NCBI GenBank assembly: GCA_043424675.1
Contig: JBHWPB010000140.1
Location: 1-14,785, forward strand
Source of the DNA: JBHWPB01 sp043424675
GTDB lineage: Bacteria > Bacillota > Bacilli > Lactobacillales > Carnobacteriaceae_A
Direction of reading: 5' to 3'
Length of the DNA: 14,785 nt
The notes under the pieces are model-generated. The model was given only the letters and a program-made list of their open reading frames with translations. It did not search any database and was not told where the DNA came from. Numbering within the stretch: the first letter of the stretch is position 1; each line of letters begins with the position of its first letter. Positions 1 to 6,438 of this stretch are shown piece after piece. Made by a program: the position numbers and the translations under genes.

Positions 1-171
1 ACAGGTGTTGTAGATTTACCAGAAGGAACAGAAATGGTTATGCCTGGAGACAACGTTACAATGGATATCGAACTTATCTCTCCAATTGCTCTTGATGAAG
101 GTACACGCTTCACTATCCGTGAAGGTGGACGTACAGTTGGAGCTGGAGTTGTAACAGAGGTCACAGAATAA
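1..171 (+). CDS. tuf: Elongation factor Tu, C-terminal part (partial)
   Basis: The open frame enters from the left edge and ends at TAA 169-171, giving the last 56 residues of EF-Tu. The visible part is the end of beta-barrel domain III, with the family patterns EMVMPGDNV, GTRFTIREGGRTVGAGVV and a short VTE terminus. EF-Tu is the cytoplasmic GTPase that delivers aminoacyl-tRNA to the ribosomal A site. The GTPase domain lies outside the window. In Bacillales tuf is the last gene of the str operon (rpsL-rpsG-fusA-tuf) and directly precedes the S10 cluster, as seen here, and it is followed by its own terminator. The identity is secure. Confidence 0.97.
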   Translation, partial: TGVVDLPEGTEMVMPGDNVTMDIELISPIALDEGTRFTIREGGRTVGAGVVTEVTE

Positions 172-190
172 TCAAAATTGTAAATAATAG

Positions 191-228
191 AAAGAGCTTT
201 CCGATTATAAATATCGGAAAGCTTTTTT
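191..228 (+). terminator. Rho-independent terminator of tuf
   Basis: A perfect 11-bp stem (195-205 with 213-223) closes a 7-nt loop (206-212) and runs into six T residues (223-228). A-T pairs at the base (191-193) extend it. It begins 20 nt after the tuf stop and separates the str operon from the S10 cluster, so the downstream genes probably depend on their own promoter. Confidence 0.93.
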
Positions 229-306
229 GTTATAATTTTTTAAAAAGTTGTAAGTTTAGAGGTTTCTGACTTTTTGAAAAAAAGTGGCAAAAAAATCAAA
301 TAAGAC

Positions 307-335
307 TTGAAATGATCTGTGATGTTTAGTATAGT
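307..335 (+). promoter_or_regulatory. Sigma-A promoter for the S10-spc-alpha cluster
   Basis: A -35 box TTGAAA (307-312) and a -10 box TATAGT (330-335) are separated by exactly 17 bp. The expected start of transcription is near 341-343, about 217 nt before rpsJ. A-rich tracts upstream (278-300) could act as an UP element. Bacillus subtilis has promoters about 140 and 200 nt upstream of rpsJ that transcribe the whole cluster, so the position fits. Confidence 0.8.
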
Positions 336-543
336 ATGTAAGGTGTTCACTTTTCTTATGTGGCAACACATTGAGAGATGAGAAACATAGGGGTATCAAC
401 AATGAGAACCCCCGGCGATGAAACGAGAGATTGCGACACACCCGGCGGCTTTGTCTACAAAAGGGTATTTCAATGAAAAAAATCTCTGAAGTTGTTTGGA
501 TGTCGGAAATTTTCGCGGAGCCATGTTTATTTCAAAAATAAGC

Positions 544-551
544 GAGGAGGG
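544..551 (+). promoter_or_regulatory. Ribosome binding site fixing the rpsJ start
   Basis: GAGGAGGG (544-551) lies 7 nt before the ATG at 559. It lies inside the longer reading frame that begins at 496, so it rules out that upstream ATG as the main start. Confidence 0.85.
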
Positions 552-558
552 AAAACGG

Positions 559-867
559 ATGGCGAAAACAAAAATTCGTATTCGATTAAAAGCATATGAA
601 CATAGAGTGCTGGATCAATCTGCTCAAAAGATTGTAGAAGCAGGAGAGAGAACAGGTGCAGAGATTTCAGGCCCAGTTCCACTACCTACACAACGCTCGT
701 TGTTCACTGTAATCAGAGCGACACATAAATACAAAGACTCACGTGAACAGTTCGAAATCAGAACACACAAACGTCTTATTGATATTATCAACCCAACAGC
801 AAAAACTGTTGATGCGCTGACAAAATTAGATTTGCCTAGCGGTGTCGATATCGAAATCAAAATATAA
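559..867 (+). CDS. rpsJ: 30S ribosomal protein S10
   Basis: The product is 102 residues, the usual S10 length, starting MAKTKIRIRLKAY. S10 sits in the head of the small subunit and, bound to NusB, also works as NusE in transcription antitermination. The central loop carries the conserved HKYKDSREQFE stretch (residues 56-66), and K57, a site where tigecycline-resistance changes occur in other species, has the usual residue for this group. The frame is open from an ATG at 496, but those extra 21 residues match no S10 and the ribosome binding site at 544-551 selects 559. It is the first gene of the cluster, 50 nt before rplC. Confidence 0.98.
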   Translation: MAKTKIRIRLKAYEHRVLDQSAQKIVEAGERTGAEISGPVPLPTQRSLFTVIRATHKYKDSREQFEIRTHKRLIDIINPTAKTVDALTKLDLPSGVDIEIKI

Positions 868-917
868 GTAAACAAGAATTGAGAAAAATAACTTAAAAAA
901 ATTATGGAGGTGTACTC

Positions 918-1568
918 ATGGCCAGAAAAGGAATCTTAGGTAAAAAAGTAGGGATGACTCAGATTTTTGACGATAATGGAGAGCTTATTCCGGTAACAGT
1001 TGTAGAAGTTGAACCAAACGTTGTTTTACAAACTAAAACAATGGAAACAGATGGTTACGAAGCAATTCAAATCGGAGCTTTCGACAAACGTGAAATCAGA
1101 ACGAATCAACCTGAAGCAGGTCATGCAGCAAAAGCAGAAACTTCACCTAAGCGCTTCGTTAAAGAAATCGACGATGTTAGCTTAGAAGAATATGAAGTAG
1201 GACAAGAATTAACAGTGGAACTATTCGAAGACGGTGACATCGTTGACGTCACAGGTACATCGAAAGGTAAAGGTTTCCAGGGACCGATTAAGCGTCACAA
1301 CCAAAGTACAGGACACAGCACACACGGATCCCGCTTCCACAGAAGAGTTGGAGCTCTTGGGGGAGCAAACTTCCCAGGGCGCGTATGGAAAGGTCATAAC
1401 ATGGCTGGACGTATGGGTGGAAAAACTGTAACAGTTCAAAATTTAGAAGTCATTCGCGTAGACGCTGGACGTAATGCCCTTTTAATCAAAGGAAACGTTC
1501 CGGGACCTAAAAAAGGTAACGTAAAAATCGAAACAGCTGAAAAGTCACAAACGACTGATAAAGCATAA
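918..1568 (+). CDS. rplC: 50S ribosomal protein L3
   Basis: The product is 216 residues, close to the roughly 210-220 typical of Bacillales. L3 is an early assembly protein of the large subunit, whose long loop reaches towards the peptidyl transferase centre. Family patterns are visible: MARKGILGKKVGMTQIFDD at the start, SKGKGFQGPIKRHN (about residues 115-128), and the loop segment GALGGANFPGRVWKGHNMAGRMGG further on. A strong GGAGGTG at 907-913 precedes the ATG. The C-terminus ends in a short polar tail (ETAEKSQTTDKA). It lies between rpsJ and rplD as in all relatives. Confidence 0.98.
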   Translation: MARKGILGKKVGMTQIFDDNGELIPVTVVEVEPNVVLQTKTMETDGYEAIQIGAFDKREIRTNQPEAGHAAKAETSPKRFVKEIDDVSLEEYEVGQELTVELFEDGDIVDVTGTSKGKGFQGPIKRHNQSTGHSTHGSRFHRRVGALGGANFPGRVWKGHNMAGRMGGKTVTVQNLEVIRVDAGRNALLIKGNVPGPKKGNVKIETAEKSQTTDKA

Positions 1569-1586
1569 GGAAGGAGGAGCTAAGAC

Positions 1587-2210
1587 ATGTCAGAAATTAC
1601 ATTATACAAACAAAACGGAACGGCAGACGGTGAAGTGAAACTGAACGATGCCATTTTCGGAATTGAACCGAATGAATCGCTTGTTTTCGAAGCTGTACGC
1701 TTACAACGTAATTCACAACGACAAGGAACTCACGCTGTGAAAAACAGAAGTGCTGTCCGCGGTGGTGGAAAGAAACCTTGGAGACAAAAAGGTACTGGCC
1801 GTGCAAGAGCAGGTTCTACTAGATCCCCAATTTGGGTTGGCGGTGGAGTTGTGTTTGGCCCTACTCCTCGTAAGTATGGCTTCAACTTGCCTCGCAAACA
1901 AAGTCGTCTCGCTTTAAAGTCTGCTCTCTCAGACAGAGCTCAAAATGACAACGTCATTGTAGTGGATGAGTTAGCATTCGATGCACCGAAAACAAAAGAC
2001 TTCATTGAATTCTTAAAAAACATTGAAGTTGAAGAAAAAGCCTTAGTTTTAGTTGAAGGAGACAGCGAATTCGTGGCACGATCTGCCCGTAACATTCCAG
2101 GAATTAAAGTTATCGATATATCTGGAATTAACGTGTTAGATATCATTGCACACAACAAGCTGATCTTTACACAGGAAGCTCTCAATAAATTAGAGGAGGC
2201 GTTGAGCTAA
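1587..2210 (+). CDS. rplD: 50S ribosomal protein L4
   Basis: The product is 207 residues, the standard length. L4 binds 23S rRNA and its extended loop lines the peptide exit tunnel. That loop is recognisable at about residues 62-92 (KKPWRQKGTGRARAGS, then SPIWVGGGVVFGP), the region where macrolide-resistance changes occur in other species, and nothing unusual is seen here. In E. coli L4 represses its own operon through the S10 leader; in Bacillales this is not established. The ribosome binding site AAGGAGGA (1571-1578) directly follows the rplC stop. The stop codon overlaps the rplW start by one base (TAATG), suggesting translational coupling. Confidence 0.98.
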   Translation: MSEITLYKQNGTADGEVKLNDAIFGIEPNESLVFEAVRLQRNSQRQGTHAVKNRSAVRGGGKKPWRQKGTGRARAGSTRSPIWVGGGVVFGPTPRKYGFNLPRKQSRLALKSALSDRAQNDNVIVVDELAFDAPKTKDFIEFLKNIEVEEKALVLVEGDSEFVARSARNIPGIKVIDISGINVLDIIAHNKLIFTQEALNKLEEALS

Positions 2211-2518
2211 TGGATATACGTGAAGTTATTAAACGCCCAGTTATCACAGAGAAATCTATGTTAGAGATGGATGACAAGAAATACACATTCATCGTTGACA
2301 AACGTGCGAACAAAATTCACATCAAAAAAGCTGTAGAAGAACTCTTTGATGTAGAAGTTGACAAAGTGAATGTCATTCGCACAAAGGGTAAACCAAAACG
2401 TTTCAATTTCTATCAAGGTTATACACAAAGTTTGAAGAAAGCTGTTGTGAAATTAAAAGAAGATTCAGATGACATTGAACTCTTCCCAGAAATTGAAGAA
2501 GAAGCAGTAGAAGAATAA
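2210..2518 (+). CDS. rplW: 50S ribosomal protein L23, with acidic C-terminal extension
   Basis: The product is 102 residues. L23 lies at the peptide exit tunnel and is the docking site for trigger factor and the signal recognition particle. The start MDIREVIKRPVITEKS and the core motif YTFIVDKRANKIHIKKAVEE (residues 26-45) are typical. The protein is longer than the about 91-95 residues usual in Bacillus and Staphylococcus. Residues 84-102 form an extra tail with 11 acidic and no basic residues. Translation starts in the TAATG overlap with rplD, using GAGGAGG at 2193-2199 inside rplD. Confidence 0.97.
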   Translation: MDIREVIKRPVITEKSMLEMDDKKYTFIVDKRANKIHIKKAVEELFDVEVDKVNVIRTKGKPKRFNFYQGYTQSLKKAVVKLKEDSDDIELFPEIEEEAVEE

Positions 2519-2537
2519 ATTATAAGGAGGTAAAACC

Positions 2538-3383
2538 GTGGCTATTAAAAAATTTAAACCATCATCTAATGCTCGTCGTAACATGACTAGCTCAGATTAT
2601 TCAGAAATCACAACGAATAAACCTGAAAAAACGTTGATCAGAAAACAAAAACGTGGCTCAGGACGTAACAACCGCGGGAGCATTACGGTGCGTCACAAGG
2701 GTGGCGGACACAAACATCACTACCGTGTTGTCGACTTCAAGCGTACCAAAGATAATGTTCGCGGAATCGTTAAAACCATAGAATACGATCCAAACCGTTC
2801 AGCTAACATTTCATTAATTCAATATGAAGATGGTGTGAAATCTTACATCTTAGCTCCAAAAGGGTTAAACGTTGGAGACGAAATCATGTCAGGTCCAGAC
2901 GTAGATGTTAAAGTTGGAAACGCACTTCCGCTTAACAACATGCCAGTTGGAACAACTATTCACAACATTGAATTGAAACCTGGACGCGGAGGACAACTTG
3001 TTCGTTCTGCTGGATCAGAAGCACAGATTTTAGGTAAAGAAGACCGTTATGTCTTAGTTCGTTTAAGCTCAGGCGAAAACCGTCTCATCTTAGGAACTTG
3101 CCGTGCAACTGTCGGTTCAGTAGGAAATGAGCAACATGAACTCGTTAACATTGGTAAAGCAGGACGTAACCGTTGGAAAGGTAAAAGACCAACTGTCCGT
3201 GGTTCTGTAATGAACCCTAACGATCACCCACACGGTGGGGGAGAAGGTAGAACCGGAATTGGTATGCCAAGTCCACTATCACCATGGGGTAAACCAACAC
3301 TTGGAAAAATTACGCGTAAACGCAACAAAGATTCAAACAAATACATTGTTCGTTCACGTCGCAGAAAGAAAAAGAAAAAATAA
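2538..3383 (+). CDS. rplB: 50S ribosomal protein L2
   Basis: The product is 281 residues (277 in B. subtilis). L2 is needed for subunit association and for peptidyl transferase activity. The motif NPNDHPHGGGEGR is present; H230 corresponds to the functionally important H229 of E. coli, and the N228 variant also occurs in staphylococci. The start codon is GTG, with AAGGAGGT (2524-2531) 6 nt before it. The C-terminus is very basic (RSRRRKKKKK), encoded by an A-rich run ending in six consecutive A bases before the stop. The gene follows rplW by 19 nt. Confidence 0.98.
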   Translation: MAIKKFKPSSNARRNMTSSDYSEITTNKPEKTLIRKQKRGSGRNNRGSITVRHKGGGHKHHYRVVDFKRTKDNVRGIVKTIEYDPNRSANISLIQYEDGVKSYILAPKGLNVGDEIMSGPDVDVKVGNALPLNNMPVGTTIHNIELKPGRGGQLVRSAGSEAQILGKEDRYVLVRLSSGENRLILGTCRATVGSVGNEQHELVNIGKAGRNRWKGKRPTVRGSVMNPNDHPHGGGEGRTGIGMPSPLSPWGKPTLGKITRKRNKDSNKYIVRSRRRKKKKK

Positions 3384-3406
3384 TAACTTAAACTAATGAG
3401 ACATTG

Positions 3407-3415
3407 AAAGGAGGG
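3407..3415 (+). promoter_or_regulatory. Ribosome binding site fixing the rpsS start
   Basis: AAAGGAGGG (3407-3415) lies 6 nt before the TTG at 3422. An in-frame TTG at 3404 overlaps this site and cannot use it, so the shorter protein is the real product. Confidence 0.85.
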
Positions 3416-3421
3416 ACCCCT

Positions 3422-3709
3422 TTGGCTAGAAGTTTGAAAAAGGGACCTTTTGTCGATGACCACTTGATGAAGAAAGTGGAAGCGGCAATTGAAAACGATG
3501 ATAATGCAGTTATTAAAACTTGGTCAAGACGCTCAACAATTTTCCCGAACTTTGTTGGTCTAACTTTCGCAGTTCATGATGGACGTAAGCACGTACCAGT
3601 CTATGTACAAGAAGAAATGGTAGGTCACAAGTTAGGTGAATTCGCACCAACGCGTACGTTCAGAGGACACTCAAGAGCGGAATCAACAACACAAACAATT
3701 ACATTCTAA
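3422..3709 (+). CDS. rpsS: 30S ribosomal protein S19
   Basis: The product is 95 residues (about 92 in Bacillus). S19 pairs with S13 in the head of the small subunit and takes part in the bridge to the large subunit. The N-terminus MARSLKKGPFVDDHLMKKV, the SRRSTIFPNFVG segment and the GHKLGEFAPTRTFRGH signature are all present. The start is TTG, a rare initiation codon, chosen because S19 proteins begin ARSLKKGPF and because the ribosome binding site at 3407-3415 is correctly spaced. The gene follows rplB by 38 nt. Confidence 0.96.
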   Translation: MARSLKKGPFVDDHLMKKVEAAIENDDNAVIKTWSRRSTIFPNFVGLTFAVHDGRKHVPVYVQEEMVGHKLGEFAPTRTFRGHSRAESTTQTITF

Positions 3710-3727
3710 TGAGAGGAGGATACAATC

Positions 3728-4087
3728 ATGGCAACAGAAGAAATCACAAGCGCAATAGCAACTGCCAAAACTGTTCGTATCGCACCTCGTAAGGTTCGTC
3801 AAGTCGTTGATTTGATTAGAGGTAAGGATGTTGCTGAGGCAACGACTATCCTACGCTTCGCAAATAAAGGTGCATCCGAACCTGTATTTAAAGTGTTAAA
3901 GTCTGCAATCGCAAACGCAGAACACAACTATGACTTAGATGCTGAAGATTTATACGTAAGTGAAGCTTATGTTAACGAAGGACCAACACTAAAAAGGTTC
4001 CGTCCTCGTGCTCAAGGAGCAGCTTCAGGAATCAATAAAAGAACAAGCCACATTTCTATCGTGGTATCAGAGAAGAAGGAGGGATAA
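3728..4087 (+). CDS. rplV: 50S ribosomal protein L22
   Basis: The product is 119 residues. L22 spans the large subunit and its beta hairpin lines the exit tunnel near the constriction formed with L4. That hairpin is visible as RFRPRAQGAASGINKRTSHI (about residues 91-110), a macrolide-resistance hot spot in other species with no insertion or deletion apparent here. The N-terminal helix TVRIAPRKVRQVVDLIRGK is typical. GAGGAGGA (3713-3720) precedes the ATG. The stop is 2 nt from rpsC, whose ribosome binding site lies inside rplV. Confidence 0.98.
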   Translation: MATEEITSAIATAKTVRIAPRKVRQVVDLIRGKDVAEATTILRFANKGASEPVFKVLKSAIANAEHNYDLDAEDLYVSEAYVNEGPTLKRFRPRAQGAASGINKRTSHISIVVSEKKEG

Positions 4088-4089
4088 GA

Positions 4090-4737
4090 ATGGGACAGAA
4101 AATACATCCACAAGGTATGAGACTCGGATTTATCGAAGATTGGAACGCGAAGTGGTATGAAGAAGAAAATTACTCAGACACACTTCACGAAGACTTAGCG
4201 ATTCGTAACCACATCGAAGCTCAATTAGAAGAAGCAAGTGTTTCTCGAGTAGAAATTCAACGTGCAGCAAACCGTATCAACATCAACATTCACACTGGAC
4301 GACCAGGAATGGTTATCGGTAAAGGTGGGTCAGAAGTAGATGCGCTGCGTACATCGTTAAACAATTTAACAGGTAAACGAGTACACATTAACGTTATAGA
4401 AGTTAAAAAGCCTGATCTTGATGCGAAATTAGCTGCAGAAAACATTGCAGAACAACTAGAAAACCGTATCGCTTTCCGCCGTGCAACGAAACAAGCAATC
4501 CAACGTGCAATGCGTGATGGAGCAGAAGGAGTTCGTACACAAGTTTCTGGCCGTCTCAACGGAGCGGATATGGCTCGTACAGAATCTTTTGCTGAAGGTT
4601 CGGTTCCGCTTCACACCATGCGTGCAGAGATCGACTACGCATCTGAAGAAGCAAATACACAATTTGGAAAAATCGGAGTTAAAGTTTGGATTTATAAAGG
4701 TGAAGTATTACCTGAACTAGATGAAGGAGGGAATTAA
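4090..4737 (+). CDS. rpsC: 30S ribosomal protein S3
   Basis: The product is 215 residues (218 in B. subtilis). S3 forms part of the mRNA entry channel and contributes to ribosomal helicase activity. The KH RNA-binding domain is identified by G77-K-G-G80 in GMVIGKGGSEVDALR. The C-terminal half has the family segments SGRLNGADMARTE and GKIGVKVWIYKGEVLP. The start MGQKIHPQGMRLG is typical (most relatives have KVNP). AAGGAGGG at 4076-4083 lies inside rplV. Gaps to both neighbours are 2 nt, which implies translational coupling. Confidence 0.98.
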   Translation: MGQKIHPQGMRLGFIEDWNAKWYEEENYSDTLHEDLAIRNHIEAQLEEASVSRVEIQRAANRININIHTGRPGMVIGKGGSEVDALRTSLNNLTGKRVHINVIEVKKPDLDAKLAAENIAEQLENRIAFRRATKQAIQRAMRDGAEGVRTQVSGRLNGADMARTESFAEGSVPLHTMRAEIDYASEEANTQFGKIGVKVWIYKGEVLPELDEGGN

Positions 4738-4739
4738 CC

Positions 4740-5171
4740 ATGTTAGTACCTAAGCGTGTAAAACACCGTAAAGAGTTTCGCGGCAAGATGAAAGGCGAAG
4801 CTAAAGGCGGAAAAGAACTTGCTTACGGTCAGTTCGGTCTGCAAGCACTTGATTCAAAATGGATTTCAAGTAAACAGATCGAGGCTGCTCGTGTCGCAAT
4901 GAACCGTTATATGAAACGTGACGGGAAAGTCTGGATTAAAATTTTCCCTCACAAACCAGTAACTTCTAAAGGTATTGGTGTGCGTATGGGGTCTGGTAAA
5001 GGGGCTCCGGAAGAATATGTAGCGGTAGTTAAAAAAGGGAAAATCATGTTTGAAGTCGGGGGAGTTTCAGAAGAAGTCGCAACAGAAGCGTTGAGACTTG
5101 CTTCTAACAAACTGCCTGTACGAACAAAAGTTGTAAAACGTAATGAAAGTGGTGACAGCAATGAAGACTAA
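4740..5171 (+). CDS. rplP: 50S ribosomal protein L16
   Basis: The product is 143 residues (144 in B. subtilis). L16 organises the A-site region of the large subunit and is added late in assembly. The start MLVPKRVKHRKEFRG, the FPHKPVTSKGIGVRMGSGKG block and the KGKIMFEVGGV segment are all diagnostic. The ribosome binding site (GAAGGAGGG, about 4725-4733) lies at the end of rpsC. The last codons overlap the rpmC start by 11 nt, as in related cluster arrangements. Confidence 0.98.
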   Translation: MLVPKRVKHRKEFRGKMKGEAKGGKELAYGQFGLQALDSKWISSKQIEAARVAMNRYMKRDGKVWIKIFPHKPVTSKGIGVRMGSGKGAPEEYVAVVKKGKIMFEVGGVSEEVATEALRLASNKLPVRTKVVKRNESGDSNED

Positions 5172-5373
5172 AGAATTTAATCAAGAACTTAGAGAAATGT
5201 CTCCTGCTGAATTACTTGAAAGAGAAGAAGAGTATAGAGAAGAGTTGTTTAACCTCCGCTTTCAACTAGCGACAGGACAACTTGAAAATACAGGTCGACT
5301 CAAACAAGTACGTAAAAATATCGCAAGAATTAAAACAGTCATACGTCAAAATGAATTAGAAACAGCAGAATAA
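5161..5373 (+). CDS. rpmC: 50S ribosomal protein L29
   Basis: The product is 70 residues. L29 is a small two-helix protein near the tunnel exit beside L23. The signature LFNLRFQLATGQLENTGR (about residues 30-47) is clear. The start at 5161 (MKTKEFNQ) was chosen because L29 proteins begin MK-x-KE. A longer in-frame start at 5143 would add MKVVTA, which has no counterpart and no ribosome binding site. The binding site for 5161 is weak (GTGGTG, 5149-5154), so translation is probably coupled to rplP, with which it overlaps by 11 nt. Confidence 0.95.
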   Translation: MKTKEFNQELREMSPAELLEREEEYREELFNLRFQLATGQLENTGRLKQVRKNIARIKTVIRQNELETAE

Positions 5374-5397
5374 TAATTATAAAGGAGGCATTTCTTA

Positions 5398-5667
5398 ATG
5401 AGTCAAGAAGAACGTAATTCACGTAAAGTTTATAGAGGACAAGTTGTATCTGATAAAATGGATAAAACAATTGTTGTATCTATTGAAACTCAAAAACAAC
5501 ACCCTAAATATGGTAAACGTCTGAATGCTACCAAGCATATTAAAGTGCATGATGAAAACAACGAAGCAAAACCAGGCGATATTGTATCCGTTATGGGAAC
5601 TCGTGCGTATTCTAAAGACAAACATTTCCGTCTTTTAGAGATCCTAGAAGTTGCGCCTGTTCTCTAA
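5398..5667 (+). CDS. rpsQ: 30S ribosomal protein S17
   Basis: The product is 89 residues. S17 is an early-binding OB-fold protein of the 30S body. The sequence shows RKVYRGQVVSDKMDKTIVVS (residues 9-28), KHPKYGKR-like QHPKYGKRLNATKHIKVHDE and the C-terminal TRAYSKDKHFRLLEIL. AAGGAGGC about 5382-5389 precedes the ATG. The stop is 41 nt before rplN, with no terminator or clear promoter between them, so the S10 and spc blocks appear to be cotranscribed. Confidence 0.98.
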   Translation: MSQEERNSRKVYRGQVVSDKMDKTIVVSIETQKQHPKYGKRLNATKHIKVHDENNEAKPGDIVSVMGTRAYSKDKHFRLLEILEVAPVL

Positions 5668-5708
5668 AACAACATGCCTCATTTAATGAACGGAAGGAGG
5701 AACAACCT

Positions 5709-6077
5709 GTGATTCAAGTAGAGAGTAAGATGAAAGTAGCTGACAACTCTGGTGCAAGAGAAGTCGGTGTGATAAAAGTTTTAGGTGGTGCAGGCCGTCG
5801 TTATGCTAGTGTTGGTGACGAAGTTGTCGTATCTGTTAAAGAAGCAACACCAGGCGGCGTTGTTAAGAAAGGTGAAGTTACACGTGCAGTAATTGTCCGT
5901 GACAAATCTAATACTAGTCGCCCAGATGGTTCGTACATTACATTTGATGAAAATGCTTGTGTGTTGATACGTGAAGATAAATCTCCACGTGGAACACGTA
6001 TATTTGGCCCGGTAGCGCGTGAACTTCGTGATAGTAATTTCATGAGAATCATTTCGCTAGCTCCAGAGGTCTTATAA
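5709..6077 (+). CDS. rplN: 50S ribosomal protein L14
   Basis: The product is 122 residues, exactly the family length. L14 lies on the interface side of the large subunit and is the target of the silencing factor RsfS. Conserved segments are KVADNSGAREVGVIKVLGG, ATPGGVVKKGEVTRAVIVR and DENACVLIREDKSPRGTRIF. The start is GTG, preceded by GGAAGGAGGAAC (5691-5702). This is the first gene of the classical spc block; no separate promoter was recognised in the 41-nt gap upstream. Confidence 0.98.
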   Translation: MIQVESKMKVADNSGAREVGVIKVLGGAGRRYASVGDEVVVSVKEATPGGVVKKGEVTRAVIVRDKSNTSRPDGSYITFDENACVLIREDKSPRGTRIFGPVARELRDSNFMRIISLAPEVL

Positions 6078-6103
6078 GATAAAGATTCGAGGAGGTAGAA
6101 AAG

Positions 6104-6412
6104 ATGAAAATCAAAAAATTTGATAACGTCCGCGTTATCGCAGGTAAAAACAAAGGTGAAGAAGGTCAAGTGTTAAGTGTCGACAAAAAGAATAACACTG
6201 TTATTGTAGAAGACGTGAACATCGTGACAAAACACAACAAGCCTGGACAATTTAGTGTACATGGAACAACGGAAGAAGTAGAAGCTCCGATCCATGTCTC
6301 AAACGTACAACTTATTGATCCGTCCACTGAAGAAGTAACTCGCGTGGGTTACAAGTTCGATGACGAAGGCAATAAAGTACGCTACGCTAAAAAATCAGGT
6401 ACAGAATTATAA
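6104..6412 (+). CDS. rplX: 50S ribosomal protein L24
   Basis: The product is 102 residues (103-105 usual). L24 starts large-subunit assembly by binding the 5' end of 23S rRNA. The N-terminal KOW motif is visible (KKFDNVRVIAGKNKGEEGQV, residues 4-23), followed by NIVTKHNKP and the characteristic EAPIHVSNVQLIDP. GAGGAGGT about 6089-6096 precedes the ATG. It lies between rplN and rplE with short gaps on both sides, as expected. Confidence 0.98.
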   Translation: MKIKKFDNVRVIAGKNKGEEGQVLSVDKKNNTVIVEDVNIVTKHNKPGQFSVHGTTEEVEAPIHVSNVQLIDPSTEEVTRVGYKFDDEGNKVRYAKKSGTEL

Positions 6413-6438
6413 TCTAATAGAGAGAGGGGAGGCAAAAA

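Larger units (their letters stand above)
229..558 (+). promoter_or_regulatory. Upstream region and untranslated leader of the S10 cluster
   Basis: No credible gene lies in this 330-nt stretch. The first part (229-306) is A+T-rich and precedes a sigma-A promoter at 307-335. The RNA from about 341 to 558 can form several local hairpins: GTGTT 343-347 with AACAC 365-369, GGGGT 390-394 with ACCCC 408-412, GCGAT 415-419 with ATTGC 430-434, and GACA 435-438 with TGTC 452-455. An alternative 7-bp pairing joins AGAGATT 426-432 to AATCTCT 481-487 and excludes the third hairpin. An A+T-rich hairpin at 525-543 touches the rpsJ ribosome binding site. Long S10 leaders are known in both E. coli (L4 control) and Bacillus. 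Whether this one is regulatory is inferred. Confidence 0.65.

Noticed and set aside
231..236. Perfect TATAAT just after the tuf terminator
   Set aside because: No -35 box lies at a usable distance; the sequence falls in the T-rich terminator tail.
274..302. Second promoter upstream of the main S10 promoter (TTGAAA 274-279)
   Set aside because: The matching -10 at 16-17 bp is poor (TCAAAT or CAAATA) and the region is so A+T-rich that partial matches are expected, although B. subtilis does have two promoters here.
496..558. Extended N-terminus for S10 from an ATG at 496
   Set aside because: The extra 21 residues match no S10 protein, there is no ribosome binding site before 496, and the real site at 544-551 lies inside this stretch.
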